64,000 bases of DNA from JBMDXB01 sp048594975 (GCA_048594975.1 JBMDXQ010000101.1:62001-126000), one strand, 5' to 3'; positions 16,977 through 28,604 are shown, counted from the first letter of the stretch. Program-made: numbers and translations. The notes: generated by a model not told the origin, from the sequence alone.

Positions 16977-17933
16977 GTGGCCGGACCTCCCCTCGTGACC
17001 GGAGCGACGGGTTTTGCCGGCAGCCACCTCGTCGAGCGCCTGCTGCACGAAGAGCCAGAGGTGGCGGCGTGGGGGAACGCGCGCGGGCGGTCCGTCCCGG
17101 CGCAGGAGGATCCGCGCGTCCGCTGGACTGCAGTCGATCTGATCGATCGGCCGCAGGTGACCGCCGCGCTCGCCGCCCTCCGGCCCGGCGTCGTCTATCA
17201 TTGCGCCGGCGTGCCGCACGTGGCTGCGTCGTGGAGGGACGCCGGCCGCACGCTGCACGTCAACGTCATCGGCACCCACCACCTGCTCGAGGGCCTCGAG
17301 GCCGCAGCGCACGCGTGCCCGGTCCTGATCGTCAGCTCGGCGCTCGTGTACCGGCCGTCGGCGCACGCCCTGCGCGAGGACCATGCGCTCGGCCCGACGA
17401 CGCCGTACGGCGTGAGCAAGCTGGCGCAGGAAATGGTCGCGACGCGCCTCGGCGATCTCCGCCTCTTCGTCGCGCGGCCGTTCAACCACGCCGGCCCGCG
17501 CCAGTCGGAGGACTTCGTGACCGCCAGCTTCGCGAAGCAGATCGCCGAAATCGAGGCGGGCCGCGCGCGGCCGGTGCTGCGCGTCGGCAACCTCGATGCG
17601 CGCCGCGACATCACCGACGTCCGCGACACGGTGCGCGCCTACCGGATGATCGTGGCGCGCGGCCGCACTTTCCGGCCCTTCAACGTCTGCGCGGGCCGCG
17701 CCTACCGGGTCGGCGACCTGCTCGACGCGCTGATCGGGATGGCACGGACGCGGGTGACGCTCGAGCACGATCCGGCGCGCGTGCGACCCAGCGACACGCC
17801 CGTGCTGCTCGGCGATCGCTCGCGGATCGCCGCGGAGGTCGGCTGGGAACCTGAGATTCCCATCGAGCAGACGCTCGCCGACCTGCTGGACTACTGGCGC
17901 GGCGTGATCGCGCGCGCGCCGCTGCCCCGATGA
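16977..17933 (+). CDS. NAD(P)-dependent sugar-nucleotide reductase, GDP-6-deoxy-D-mannose reductase type
   Basis: 318 residues from GTG. Short-chain dehydrogenase fold with VTGATGFAGSHLVERL at the N-terminus (NAD-binding), SSALVY, and the catalytic YGVSK. ARPFNHAGPRQSEDFVTASFAKQIAEIEAG closely resembles the substrate loop of Rmd enzymes, which reduce GDP-4-keto-6-deoxymannose to GDP-D-rhamnose. The substrate is therefore inferred from that loop. The neighbours lptD upstream and an ATGA-coupled membrane kinase downstream fit surface-polysaccharide or lipid work. No matching GDP-mannose dehydratase gene is in the window. Confidence 0.8.
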   Translation: MAGPPLVTGATGFAGSHLVERLLHEEPEVAAWGNARGRSVPAQEDPRVRWTAVDLIDRPQVTAALAALRPGVVYHCAGVPHVAASWRDAGRTLHVNVIGTHHLLEGLEAAAHACPVLIVSSALVYRPSAHALREDHALGPTTPYGVSKLAQEMVATRLGDLRLFVARPFNHAGPRQSEDFVTASFAKQIAEIEAGRARPVLRVGNLDARRDITDVRDTVRAYRMIVARGRTFRPFNVCAGRAYRVGDLLDALIGMARTRVTLEHDPARVRPSDTPVLLGDRSRIAAEVGWEPEIPIEQTLADLLDYWRGVIARAPLPR

Positions 17934-19285
17934 CGACCTCCGCGTCCCGCTTCTCGGAAGACGGGCGGCAGCTGGTGCACATGGCGATGGGCGGGTTCGC
18001 GTTCCTGCTGCGCGATCTGCCCTGGTGGGCGGCAGCTCTCATCGCCGGCGGCGCGGTGTGCTTCAACGCCTACGCGCTGCCGCGCGTCGCAGGACGCCGA
18101 TTGTACCGTCCGGGCGAGCTGACCAACGGGAGGACGGCCGGCATCGTCTACTATCCCATCTCCGTGCTGCTGCTGATCCTGGCGTTCCCGGATCGACCCG
18201 ACATCGCTGCCGCCGCGTGGGTGATCATGGCCTTCGGAGACGGCGCGGCGACCATGGTCGGGCACCGGCTGGGGGGCACGCGGGTTCCCTGGAATCGAGA
18301 GAAGACCGTCGCCGGCAGTGTCGCGTTCGTCGTCGCCGGCGGCGCCGCCGGCGCGCTGCTCGCCTGGTGGTGCCGCGCGCCGCTGGTGCCGCCGCCGTAC
18401 GCGTGGTTCTCGCTGGCGGCGCCGGTGTGCGCCGCGATCGTGGCCGCCGGCGTCGAGACCGTTCCCATCCGCCTCGACGACAACCTCAGCGTCCCCGCCG
18501 CGGCTGCGACGGTGCTGTGGGCGTTGTCGTTAGTGAGCGAAGATCTGGTCGTCGCGCTGCCCGCGCTGGTCTGGCCCTCCCTTCCGGCCGGGATCGCGCT
18601 CAACGCGATCGCGGCGGCGGTCGGCTATCGTGCCCGCACCGTGTCGATGTCCGGCGCGCTCGCCGGCGCAGCGATCGGCACGATTATCTTCACGTGTGCC
18701 GGATGGCGGGGGTGGCTGCTGCTGTTTGCGACTTTCGCGGCGGCGACCGCGGCCTCACGGGTCGGGCTCACCCGCAAGGCCCTGCTCGGCATCGCGGAGG
18801 AGCGCGGCGGACGGCGGGGTGCGGGCAACGCAGTGGCGAACACCGGCGTCGCCGCTGCCGCCGCGCTGCTCGCGGTGCTGACCTACGCGCACGAGACGGC
18901 GCTCGTCGCGTTCGTCGCCGCGCTGACCGCCGGCGGCAGCGACACGATCGCCTCGGAGATCGGCAAGGCGTGGGGCCGCCGGACCTACCTGGTCTCGTCC
19001 TTGACCGCGGTCCCGCCGGGAACGTCCGGCGCGGTCTCGGCCGAGGGCTCGATCGCCGGCCTGGCCGGCGCGGCGCTGCTCGCGGGCCTCGGCGTCGCGC
19101 TCGGCCTCGCACCGGGCTGGACGCTGCCGGCGATCGTCGGCGGCGCGGCCGTGGCGTCGATCGCCGAGAGCGCCATGGGCGCGACGCTCGAGGCGCCGGG
19201 CATCGTCAACAACGACGTGCTGAACTTCCTCAACACCGCGATCGCCGCGCTGGCGGCGGTGCTGCTGGCCGGCGCGGCGGCATGA
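17930..19285 (+). CDS. Two-domain membrane protein: phytol/dolichol-kinase-like domain fused to DUF92 (VTE6-like)
   Basis: 451 residues, mostly membrane helices. Residues about 1-200 resemble CTP-dependent polyprenol kinases (SEC59/VTE5): IMAFGDGAATMVGHRLGG followed by WNREKTVAGSVAF. Residues about 215-451 carry the DUF92 signature: SGALAGAAIGTIIF, GRRGAGNAVANTGVAAAAALLAVL, GGSDTIASEIGKAWG and VPPGTSGAVSAEGSIAG. In plants VTE5 phosphorylates phytol and VTE6 (DUF92) phosphorylates phytyl-P to phytyl-PP. A fusion of both would turn a prenol into its diphosphate in one polypeptide. It overlaps by ATGA both the preceding reductase and the following UbiA prenyltransferase, which could use that diphosphate. 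The pathway is inference. Confidence 0.75.
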   Translation: MTTSASRFSEDGRQLVHMAMGGFAFLLRDLPWWAAALIAGGAVCFNAYALPRVAGRRLYRPGELTNGRTAGIVYYPISVLLLILAFPDRPDIAAAAWVIMAFGDGAATMVGHRLGGTRVPWNREKTVAGSVAFVVAGGAAGALLAWWCRAPLVPPPYAWFSLAAPVCAAIVAAGVETVPIRLDDNLSVPAAAATVLWALSLVSEDLVVALPALVWPSLPAGIALNAIAAAVGYRARTVSMSGALAGAAIGTIIFTCAGWRGWLLLFATFAAATAASRVGLTRKALLGIAEERGGRRGAGNAVANTGVAAAAALLAVLTYAHETALVAFVAALTAGGSDTIASEIGKAWGRRTYLVSSLTAVPPGTSGAVSAEGSIAGLAGAALLAGLGVALGLAPGWTLPAIVGGAAVASIAESAMGATLEAPGIVNNDVLNFLNTAIAALAAVLLAGAAA

Positions 19286-20202
19286 GACCATCCGCTGCGC
19301 GTGCCGCGCTATGGCTGGAGTTCTCGCGGCCGTTCACCCTGGTCGCGCCGGCGCTCGGCTTCGCCTCAGGTTCCGTCACGGCGGCCGGCGCGGCCCCGCG
19401 CGAGCCGTGGAGTGTGGCCCTGCTCCTCTACCCGGTGCTCGGCGTGATCATGGCGGCGGTGCTCAACGCCGCGTCCAACGCGCTCAACCAGATCTACGAC
19501 CTCGAGATCGACCGCATCAACAAGCCGAAGAGGCCGCTGCCGTCGGGCAGGATGTCGTTGCAGGAAGCCTGGACCCTCACGGTCCCCGCCTATGCGGCGG
19601 CACTCGCGCTGGCCTGGATCGTCGCGCCGGATGGGCGCCGTGAATGCTTCTGGATCGTGGTCGCCGCGACGATCATCACATTCCTGTACTCGGTGCCACC
19701 GTTCCGTACCAAGCGGCTCGGCATCTGGGCCAACGTGACCATCGCCATCCCGCGCGGCGTCCTGCTGAAGGTGGCCGGCTGGTCGGCGGTCAAGACCATC
19801 GCCGGTATCGAACCCTGGTTCATCGGAGCAATCTTCGGGTTGTTCCTGCTCGGCGCCTCGACGACGAAAGACTTCGCCGACATGGAAGGCGACGCCCGCG
19901 GCGGGTGCCGCACGCTGCCAATCATCTACGGCGTGAAGACCGCCGCCTGGATGATCTCGCCCTCGTTCGTCCTGCCGTTCCTGATGATCTCGGCCGGGAC
20001 GTTCGCGGGCATCCTGAGCGGCAACCCCGCCCTCCTGCAGACGCTGGCGGTGGTGATGACCGCATACGGGATCTTCGTCTGCTACCTGATGTTGCGAAAA
20101 CCGGAGAGCCTGGCCGTCGAGGAGAACCACGTGTCCTGGGCGCACATGTACCGCATGATGTTCGTCGCGCAAGTCGGCTTCGCGCTCGCCTACCTCTTCT
20201 GA
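19282..20202 (+). CDS. UbiA-family prenyltransferase (HPT/ChlG-like)
   Basis: 306 residues with about nine membrane helices. The two Asp-rich metal sites are NQIYDLEIDRINKPKRPLPSG (N-x3-D-x3-D) and KDFADMEGDARGG (D-x3-D-like second site). The first motif is very close to that of homogentisate phytyltransferases and (bacterio)chlorophyll synthases, less so to MenA or UbiA proper. It transfers a prenyl group from prenyl-PP to an acceptor that cannot be named here. The ATG overlaps the DUF92-fusion stop, tying the two functionally. Confidence 0.85.
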   Translation: MRPSAARAALWLEFSRPFTLVAPALGFASGSVTAAGAAPREPWSVALLLYPVLGVIMAAVLNAASNALNQIYDLEIDRINKPKRPLPSGRMSLQEAWTLTVPAYAAALALAWIVAPDGRRECFWIVVAATIITFLYSVPPFRTKRLGIWANVTIAIPRGVLLKVAGWSAVKTIAGIEPWFIGAIFGLFLLGASTTKDFADMEGDARGGCRTLPIIYGVKTAAWMISPSFVLPFLMISAGTFAGILSGNPALLQTLAVVMTAYGIFVCYLMLRKPESLAVEENHVSWAHMYRMMFVAQVGFALAYLF

Positions 20203-21346
20203 ATCAACGGCAGCCCATTTCTGTCTTGACCGGTGCGCCGACTCTCGCAAATACTGGCACTCAGGCGAAGCTACGGCGAAACGATGCGGGAACTACCGCT
20301 AATCGTCGACCTTGGAAGCCGGCCGACGACGCGAAGGCTGGCGCTGCGGGTGCGCGCGGAGGGACCGGACGCGGCCCTGGACGAGGCGCAGCGCCGCGCG
20401 GACGCCGCCCGCTACCAGGAAGTCACCTGCCGGTCGGCGCTCAACCGCGTCGAAGGCATGCCGTTCAACTGGACGCTCAACGCCTATCGCGGCTGCACGC
20501 ACGGCTGTCATTACTGCTTCGCACGGCGGTATCACACGCAGTTCGAGCTCGGTCCGGGCGATCACTTCTCATCGGTGATCCTCGTCAAAACCAACTTCGT
20601 AGAGGTGCTCAGGCGGGAGCTGGACAGGCCGGCGTGGAACCGCGAGCAGGTCGCGATCGGAACCGCCACCGATCCCTATCAACCGATCGAAGGCCACTAC
20701 CGGCTGACCCGTGGCTCGCTCGCGGCGCTGGTCGACGCGCGCACCCCGGCCGGCGTCGTCACGAAAGGGCCAATGATCGTGCGCGATGTCGACCTGCTCT
20801 CGGAGCTCGTGCGCGCCGCCGGCTGCACAGTCTGCGTCAGCGTTCCTACGGTGGACGAAGGCGCCTGGTCAGCGCTCGAGCCCGGGACGGCTCACCCCCT
20901 GCAGCGGCTGCGGGCCGTGCGCCAGCTGCGCGAGGCCGGGATTAACGCGGGCGTCTTGATGGCGCCGGTGGTCCCCGGGTTCACCACACAGCCCGCCAGG
21001 CTCGAAGCGACGATCAAGGCGATTGCCGATCACGGCGCGGCGTTCATGGGCGCGAACGTGCTGTACCTGAAGGGCGGCACCAAGGACCACTTCATGGCGT
21101 TCCTCGCGACCAAGTACCCGCACATGGTGGAGGGCTACGGCCGGCTGTACGCGGGGGCGTACGCGTCGCCCGAGTACGTGAGGACAGTGAAAGGGCTCAT
21201 CGCCGCGCTGCAGGGCCGTTACGACCTGCAGCGGCGCGGCGCGGGCGATCCTGGCGCCCCCGGGCAGCGGCTTGCGAACAACGGAGAGGCGGCCCGGCCC
21301 GAGCGCCAGGCCGCCTTCGCCTGGATGGGGGAGGAAAGTCAGGACT

Positions 21347-23638
<2,292 letters not shown>

Positions 23639-23863
23639 GGCCTCCTCCCACTCCCGACGACGCCCGCCCTTCCGGACGCCCTGCCGGTGCATCCAGCAAG
23701 AGATACGCCAACGGCACACAGCGCCGGAACGGGCTCTCGTGTGCGGTCTAAATGGTGGAAACAAAGCGGAAGGTGGAACAAAGATCCAATGCCGCCGAGC
23801 GTGCGCCCGGCGGCTCAGTGTTGCGCGAGGAGTCGAACGCCCGCTGCGGGTGGAAGCGGCTAC

Positions 23864-24703
23864 CTACCGGATGCCGCCGAGGAGGGCGTGGATGCGCGCT
23901 TCTGTCGGAGGATGCGTGCTGAACAGCGAGAGCAGCCCCTGGCCTGAGAAGGGTTTGACGATGAACATGTGCGCGGTCGCGGGGTTCGCGTCGAGCGGCA
24001 CCCGCCTGGCCAGCGCGTCGATTTTGCGCAGCGCGTCCGCGAGACCGTACGGCGTGCCCGCGATCGCGGCCCCGCCGGCGTCCGCCGCGAACTCGCGCGA
24101 GCGTGAGATGGCGGCCTGGATCAGCATCGCCGCCAGGGGCGCGACGATCATCATGGCGAGCAGGGCCAGCGGGTTCGACCCGCGGTCGTCGTCGCGGCCA
24201 TTGCCCGAGAACATCGCGGCGTAGCCAGCCATGCGCGCCACCATCACGATGGCGGCGGCAATCGTCGCGGCCACGGACCTGATCAGGATGTCATGGTTCT
24301 TGATGTGCGCCAGCTCGTGCGCAATGACACCTTCGAGCTCGTGCTCGCTGAGTGCCTGCATGATGCCCTGCGTCGCGGCGACAGCGGCGTGCGACGGGTT
24401 GCGGCCGGTGGCGAACGCATTGGGCGACGACTCGGGGATGACGTAGACCTTCGGCATCGGGAGGCTGGCGCGCTGCGCCAGGCGCGCGACCAGGTTGTGC
24501 AACGGATGGCCGGGCGGCACTTCCTGCGCGTGATACATGCGCAGGACGATCTTGTCCGAGAACCAGTACGACGCCAGGTTCATGATCGCGGCGAACACGA
24601 ACGCGATCATGAGACCGTCGGCGCCCCCCAGCAGCTCTCCGATGACGAGCAGCAGACCGCTCAGTGCGCCAAGCAGCAGAACCGTTTTCACCCCGTTCGC
24701 CAT
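23864..24703 (-). CDS. htpX: Membrane zinc metalloprotease HtpX
   Basis: 279 residues, M48 peptidase. Two N-terminal helices, then the catalytic HELAH (in EGVIAHELAHIKNHD) and a third zinc ligand in SREFAADAGGAAI, with further hydrophobic helices between. HtpX degrades misfolded membrane proteins. PMPKVYVIPESSPNAFATGRNPSHAAVA is a standard family block. It starts 4 nt after the stop of the M20 peptidase gene on the same strand. An AGGAG just before the ATG is a good ribosome binding site. Confidence 0.96.
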   Translation of the reverse strand: MANGVKTVLLLGALSGLLLVIGELLGGADGLMIAFVFAAIMNLASYWFSDKIVLRMYHAQEVPPGHPLHNLVARLAQRASLPMPKVYVIPESSPNAFATGRNPSHAAVAATQGIMQALSEHELEGVIAHELAHIKNHDILIRSVAATIAAAIVMVARMAGYAAMFSGNGRDDDRGSNPLALLAMMIVAPLAAMLIQAAISRSREFAADAGGAAIAGTPYGLADALRKIDALARRVPLDANPATAHMFIVKPFSGQGLLSLFSTHPPTEARIHALLGGIR

Positions 24704-24707
24704 GCTC

Positions 24708-25862
24708 CTATTCTACCTCGTTCAGATGGGTAGCCCGAACCACGAGCGCGGCGAGCAACGCCGCCCGCCACGGCAGGTCGCCGACGAGCACGTGCTCGTG
24801 CTCGGCGTGCGCGCCGTCTCCCGCCGGCCCGAGGCCATCTAAAGTCGGAACCCCGAGCGCGGCAGTGAAATTCCCGTCCGATCCGCCGCCGGTTCCGCCT
24901 TCGCCCAGCTCGCGCCCGAGTGAGGCGGCGGCGCGCCTGGCTTCCTCGTACAGCCGGGCCACGTGCGGACCGCGTTCGAGCGGCGGCCGTCCGATGCTGC
25001 CGCGGACCTCGAGCCGCGTCCCGTCGGTCTGCGGCCGCAGTGCGCGCAGCGCCTGCTCGACGCGCGCCGCGTCTGCCATGGTCGGCACGCGCACGTCGAT
25101 GGCCGCTCGTGCCTCTGGCGGAATCACGTTCGTGCGCGTGCCGCCGGCGACGATCCCGACGTTGACACTGATCCCGCGGTCGGCATCTGCGAGCTGCTGG
25201 ATCGCGACGATCTGCCGGGCCAGCTCGTGGATGGCATTTGCCCCGTTCCCGGGATCGATCCCGGCGTGCGCCGCAACGCCGTGCACCACCAGCTCGAAGT
25301 CGCGGCACCCCTTACGCGACGTCTTTGCCGCGCCGCCCGGCAGCGATGGCTCCAGGACGAGCACGGCCGCGCTGCGGCGCGCCTCTTCCTCGATGACGGC
25401 CCGCGACGTGCCGCTGCCGATTTCCTCGTCCGTGGTCCACAACATGACGACGGTCGGCAAGTCCGGCGCGTGCAGGCGCAGCAGCGTGTCGACCGCGAGC
25501 ATCGCCACCGCAATTCCCGCTTTCATGTCGTAGACGCCCGGTCCGTACAGCCGCCCGTGTTCTTCGCGCAGCGGCCTGCGCTGGAGGGTGCCGACGTCCC
25601 ACACCGTATCGAAGTGGCCCAGGATCAGGACCCGCCGCGCACGTCCGGCGAACTCGGCGCGCACGTGGTTGCCGCGCAGCGGCTGCACCAGCCGGCTGAC
25701 GCTGCCGCCGAGTGCCTGCAGCCGCAAGGCGAGAGCGTCGCCGCAGCGATCGACGGCAGGCTTGTCGGTGCTCGGCGACTCCAGCCGCACCAGCGCCTCG
25801 ACGGTCTCGCGCAGCCATCCGGCGCGCGCCTCGCAGTACGCGAGCAGCGATGCAGGATCCAT
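24708..25862 (-). CDS. M20 family metallopeptidase (glutamate carboxypeptidase-like)
   Basis: 384 residues from ATG 25862. Zinc-site motifs are present: LGHFDTVW (His/Asp), GVYDMKAGIAVAM (bridging Asp), TTDEEIGS (catalytic Glu-Glu), and a C-terminal His in DGAHAEHEHVL. The dimerisation domain with VHGVAAHAG is normal. It is closest in layout to carboxypeptidase G2-type enzymes that cut C-terminal Glu or act on dipeptides. It lies immediately upstream of htpX and divergent from a small secreted protein, with 23 bp between the two start codons. Confidence 0.9.
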   Translation of the reverse strand: MDPASLLAYCEARAGWLRETVEALVRLESPSTDKPAVDRCGDALALRLQALGGSVSRLVQPLRGNHVRAEFAGRARRVLILGHFDTVWDVGTLQRRPLREEHGRLYGPGVYDMKAGIAVAMLAVDTLLRLHAPDLPTVVMLWTTDEEIGSGTSRAVIEEEARRSAAVLVLEPSLPGGAAKTSRKGCRDFELVVHGVAAHAGIDPGNGANAIHELARQIVAIQQLADADRGISVNVGIVAGGTRTNVIPPEARAAIDVRVPTMADAARVEQALRALRPQTDGTRLEVRGSIGRPPLERGPHVARLYEEARRAAASLGRELGEGGTGGGSDGNFTAALGVPTLDGLGPAGDGAHAEHEHVLVGDLPWRAALLAALVVRATHLNEVE

Positions 25863-25873
25863 GCGGGCGTCCT

Positions 25874-25879
25874 TATAAT
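25874..25879 (+). promoter_or_regulatory. Perfect -10 box abutting a start codon (leaderless mRNA)
   Basis: TATAAT ends six bases before the ATG at 25886, so transcription should start at or within a base of the A of ATG. There is no room for a Shine-Dalgarno sequence and no clear -35 box. Confidence 0.6.
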
Positions 25880-25885
25880 AGGCAC

Positions 25886-26428
25886 ATGCGCTGCACGGGA
25901 CGTCAGCTGCTCGGTGCCGCCATCCTCGCCTCGTGGGTCGGCGGCGCCGCCGCGCAGACGCCGGCGCCGTTTCCGAGACCGGGCCAGCCTGGCACGCCTG
26001 CGGCGCCGAAGCCGGCGGACCCGCAGCCGCCACCGGCACAGCCGCCCGCGGCGGCGGCCGCCGAGCCCTCCGAGGCCACGCTCGGCGTGCCGATCTACCC
26101 GGGGGCGCAGTTCATGGCGTCCTACGATGCGGGACGCGCGCAGCGTTATTACCTCTTCGGCACCAGCGCCCCGTTTGCCGACATCGTCGCCTATTACCGC
26201 ACGGTGCTGAAGCAGCGCGGTGAGCTGGTGTTCGAAGCGCCGGCGACGCACATGTTCGATACCGGCCGGTTCCGCGAGGAAACGATGGCGTTTCCGCCGA
26301 GCGTGACGGTCAAGGACTACTCGTGGGGAGGATCGCAGGGCTACCTGAACCCGAAGCGGGGGGCGAAACCGGCACGATTCATCACCGTCATTCAGGTCGT
26401 TCCGGCTCCGCCCGGGTCAGGCCGCTGA
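25886..26428 (+). CDS. Secreted small protein of unknown function
   Basis: 180 residues. A signal peptide (MRCTGRQLLGAAILASWVGG, cleavage near AAA-Q) is followed by a Pro/Ala-rich linker (about residues 24-60) and a compact domain beginning TLGVPIYPGAQF. Features such as YDAGRAQRYYLFGTSAPFADIVAYYRTVLKQRGE resemble a domain found in acidobacterial exported proteins that senses or binds unknown ligands; I do not recognise a named family. A perfect TATAAT directly before the ATG suggests leaderless expression. The 3' end overlaps the convergent thiC by 41 bp. Confidence 0.7.
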   Translation: MRCTGRQLLGAAILASWVGGAAAQTPAPFPRPGQPGTPAAPKPADPQPPPAQPPAAAAAEPSEATLGVPIYPGAQFMASYDAGRAQRYYLFGTSAPFADIVAYYRTVLKQRGELVFEAPATHMFDTGRFREETMAFPPSVTVKDYSWGGSQGYLNPKRGAKPARFITVIQVVPAPPGSGR

Positions 26429-28055
26429 CGCCTACTTCTTCTCTGCCTTCTTCTCGTCCGCCTTCGGCATCTCGGAGGTACAGGGTCGAGCCGCGCTCGC
26501 GGAACTCGCGTGACTTCGCGGCCATGCCCTCCTCTGCCATCCGCCGGACCTGCTGGGTCAGCTCCATCGAGCAGAACTTCGGACCGCACATCGAGCAGAA
26601 GTGTGCGACCTTGGCGCCTTCGGCGGGCAGGGTGGCATCGTGGTACGCCCGCGCCGTGACCGGATCGAGGGCGAGATTGAACTGGTCCTCCCACCGGAAC
26701 TCGAAGCGCGCCTTCGACAGCGCGTCGTCCCACGCCTGGGCGCGGGGATGCCCTTTGGCGAGGTCGGCGGCGTGCGCGGCGATCTTGTAGGCGACGACGC
26801 CGGCCTTGACGTCGTCGCGATCGGGCAGCCCGAGGTGCTCCTTCGGGGTGACGTAGCAGAGCATGGCGGTGCCATACCAGCCGATCTGTGCCGCGCCAAT
26901 CGCCGACGTGATGTGGTCGTAGCCGGGAGCGATGTCGGTGGTCAGCGGGCCGAGCGTGTAGAAGGGCGCCTCGCCGCACCAGGCGAGCTGCTTCTCCATG
27001 TTCTCCCGTATGAGGTGCATCGGCACGTGGCCCGGACCCTCGTTCATCACCTGGACGTCGAACTCCCAGGCGACGCGGGTCAGCTCGCCCTGGGTCTGCA
27101 GCTCGGCGAACTGCGCCTCGTCGTTGGCGTCGGCGATCGATCCGGGGCGCAGGCCGTCGCCGAGCGAGAACGACACGTCGTAGGCGCGCATGATCTCGCA
27201 CAGTTCGCGGAAGTGGGTGTAGGTGAAGTTCTCCTCATGGTGGGCCAGGCACCAGCGCGCCATGATCGATCCGCCGCGGGAGACGATGCCGGTGACACGC
27301 CCCGCGGTCAGGGGAATGTAGCGCAGCAGCACGCCGGCGTGAACGGTGAAGTAGTCCACCCCCTGTTCGGCCTGCTCGATGACGGTGTCGCGATAGATCT
27401 CCCAGGTCAGGTCCTCGGGCCGTCCGCCGACCTTCTCGAGCGCCTGGTAGATGGGGACCGTGCCGATCGGCACCGGCGCGTTGCGCAGGATCCACTCGCG
27501 GGTCTCGTGGATGTCGCGGCCGGTGGACAAGTCCATGACGGTGTCCGCGCCCCAGAGGGTCGCCCAGCGCAGCTTCTCGACCTCTTGCTCGATGGAGGAG
27601 CCGACGGCGGAGTTGCCGATGTTGGCGTTGACTTTCACGGCGAAGTTGCGGCCGATGATCATCGGCTCGAGCTCCGGGTGATTGACGTTCGCCGGGATGA
27701 TCGCGCGGCCGCGCGCCACTTCGCTGCGCACGAACCCCGGATCGAACCCTTCGCGGACGGCCACGAACGCCATCTCGGGAGTGATCACGCCGGCGCGCGC
27801 GTAACGCAGTTGCGTGACCACCGGCTGGCCGCGCCGCGGCGCGATCCACGGCGCGCGCAGCTTCGGGAGCCCGGTGCGGAGGTCATCGGCCTGCGGGCCG
27901 CGGGTGTCGTACACCTGCAGCGTCTCGCCGTTGCTGAGCGCGATCTCGCGCACCGGCACGCGCACGCCGTGCTGCTCGACGCAGACCTTGCGTGAGTTCG
28001 GAAAGGCGCCGGCGAAGTCCGCCGGCCCGAGCGGAGGCAGGGAGACGCGGTTCAT
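26388..28055 (-). CDS. thiC: Phosphomethylpyrimidine synthase ThiC
   Basis: 555 residues from ATG 28055. Radical SAM enzyme that rearranges aminoimidazole ribotide into the HMP-P pyrimidine of thiamin. The unusual C-terminal cluster motif C-x2-C-x4-C is present in FCSMCGPKFCSMELTQ, and the barrel motifs NVNHPELEPMIIGRNF, GADTVMDLSTG, PVPIGTVPIYQAL and NEGPGHVPMH are intact. The last about 30 residues are a Glu/Arg-rich tail not typical of the family and overlap the convergent gene. I see no TPP riboswitch in the short upstream region; a -10-like TATAGT lies about 27 nt before the ATG. Confidence 0.97.
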   Translation of the reverse strand: MNRVSLPPLGPADFAGAFPNSRKVCVEQHGVRVPVREIALSNGETLQVYDTRGPQADDLRTGLPKLRAPWIAPRRGQPVVTQLRYARAGVITPEMAFVAVREGFDPGFVRSEVARGRAIIPANVNHPELEPMIIGRNFAVKVNANIGNSAVGSSIEQEVEKLRWATLWGADTVMDLSTGRDIHETREWILRNAPVPIGTVPIYQALEKVGGRPEDLTWEIYRDTVIEQAEQGVDYFTVHAGVLLRYIPLTAGRVTGIVSRGGSIMARWCLAHHEENFTYTHFRELCEIMRAYDVSFSLGDGLRPGSIADANDEAQFAELQTQGELTRVAWEFDVQVMNEGPGHVPMHLIRENMEKQLAWCGEAPFYTLGPLTTDIAPGYDHITSAIGAAQIGWYGTAMLCYVTPKEHLGLPDRDDVKAGVVAYKIAAHAADLAKGHPRAQAWDDALSKARFEFRWEDQFNLALDPVTARAYHDATLPAEGAKVAHFCSMCGPKFCSMELTQQVRRMAEEGMAAKSREFRERGSTLYLRDAEGGREEGREEVGVSGLTRAEPERPE

Positions 28056-28114
28056 GGGGAAGCCCTCGAATCCGCCACTATAACACCGCCTTCGACGGGT
28101 GGCCCTGCGCCGAC

Positions 28115-28573
28115 TCATGCACGCGGCCCGGGGCGGAAGAGGCGCAGGAGCAGGTCGGCGGCGCGGCGCAGCGTCTGCCGTTCGGCGGCGCTCAACGAGC
28201 GCAGCGCGGCGGCAAGCCGTTTCACCCGGCGACTGCGGCCCTCGGCGAGGAGGCGCGCGCCCTTGGGTGTGGGCCGCAGGACCACGGCGCGCGCGTCGGC
28301 CGCGTCCGCCTCGCGGGTGACGAGCCCGGCGCGCTCGAGCGCCGCGACGATCGGCGTGATGGTCGGCGTGCGCACCTGCTCGGCGCGGGCGAGGTCGGAG
28401 ATCCGGATTGGCCCGCCGAACACGATGACCGACAGGGCGGAGAGGCGGGCGGGGCCGAGGCCGGACGACTCGTCCTCACGGCGCACGCGTCGGAGCAGGT
28501 GAATCGCGGCGGAGTGCAGCCGGTCGGCAGTCACCTCCAGGGGATCGGCGGGGGGTGTTGCACCGCGCGGCAT
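28115..28573 (-). CDS. MarR family transcriptional regulator
   Basis: 152 residues with the winged helix-turn-helix layout of MarR: dimerisation helix LHSAAIHLLRRVRRE, recognition helix region ISDLARAEQVRTPTITPIVAALERAGLVTRE, wing DARAVVLRPTPKGARLL and C-terminal dimer helices. These repressors usually bind palindromes at their own promoter and release them on ligand binding. It is divergent from an ankyrin gene with an AT-rich palindrome between them, so self-regulation and control of that gene are likely. Confidence 0.92.
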   Translation of the reverse strand: MPRGATPPADPLEVTADRLHSAAIHLLRRVRREDESSGLGPARLSALSVIVFGGPIRISDLARAEQVRTPTITPIVAALERAGLVTREADAADARAVVLRPTPKGARLLAEGRSRRVKRLAAALRSLSAAERQTLRRAADLLLRLFRPGPRA

Positions 28574-28587
28574 GGCTGCAATATAAG

Positions 28588-28604
28588 TTAGTTAGCCGTC
28601 CTAA
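28588..28604. promoter_or_regulatory. Candidate MarR operator
   Basis: TTAG (28592-28595), five bases, CTAA (28601-28604) forms an inverted repeat, with a second TTAG at 28588-28591, in an AT-rich patch 14-31 bp upstream of the MarR start and overlapping its likely -10 (TTATAT on the minus strand). Its position between divergent genes suits a repressor site. Confidence 0.45.

Noticed and set aside
28056..28114. TPP riboswitch ahead of thiC.
   Set aside because: The upstream region is short and lacks the CTGAGA core of a TPP riboswitch; only a -10-like TATAGT is visible.
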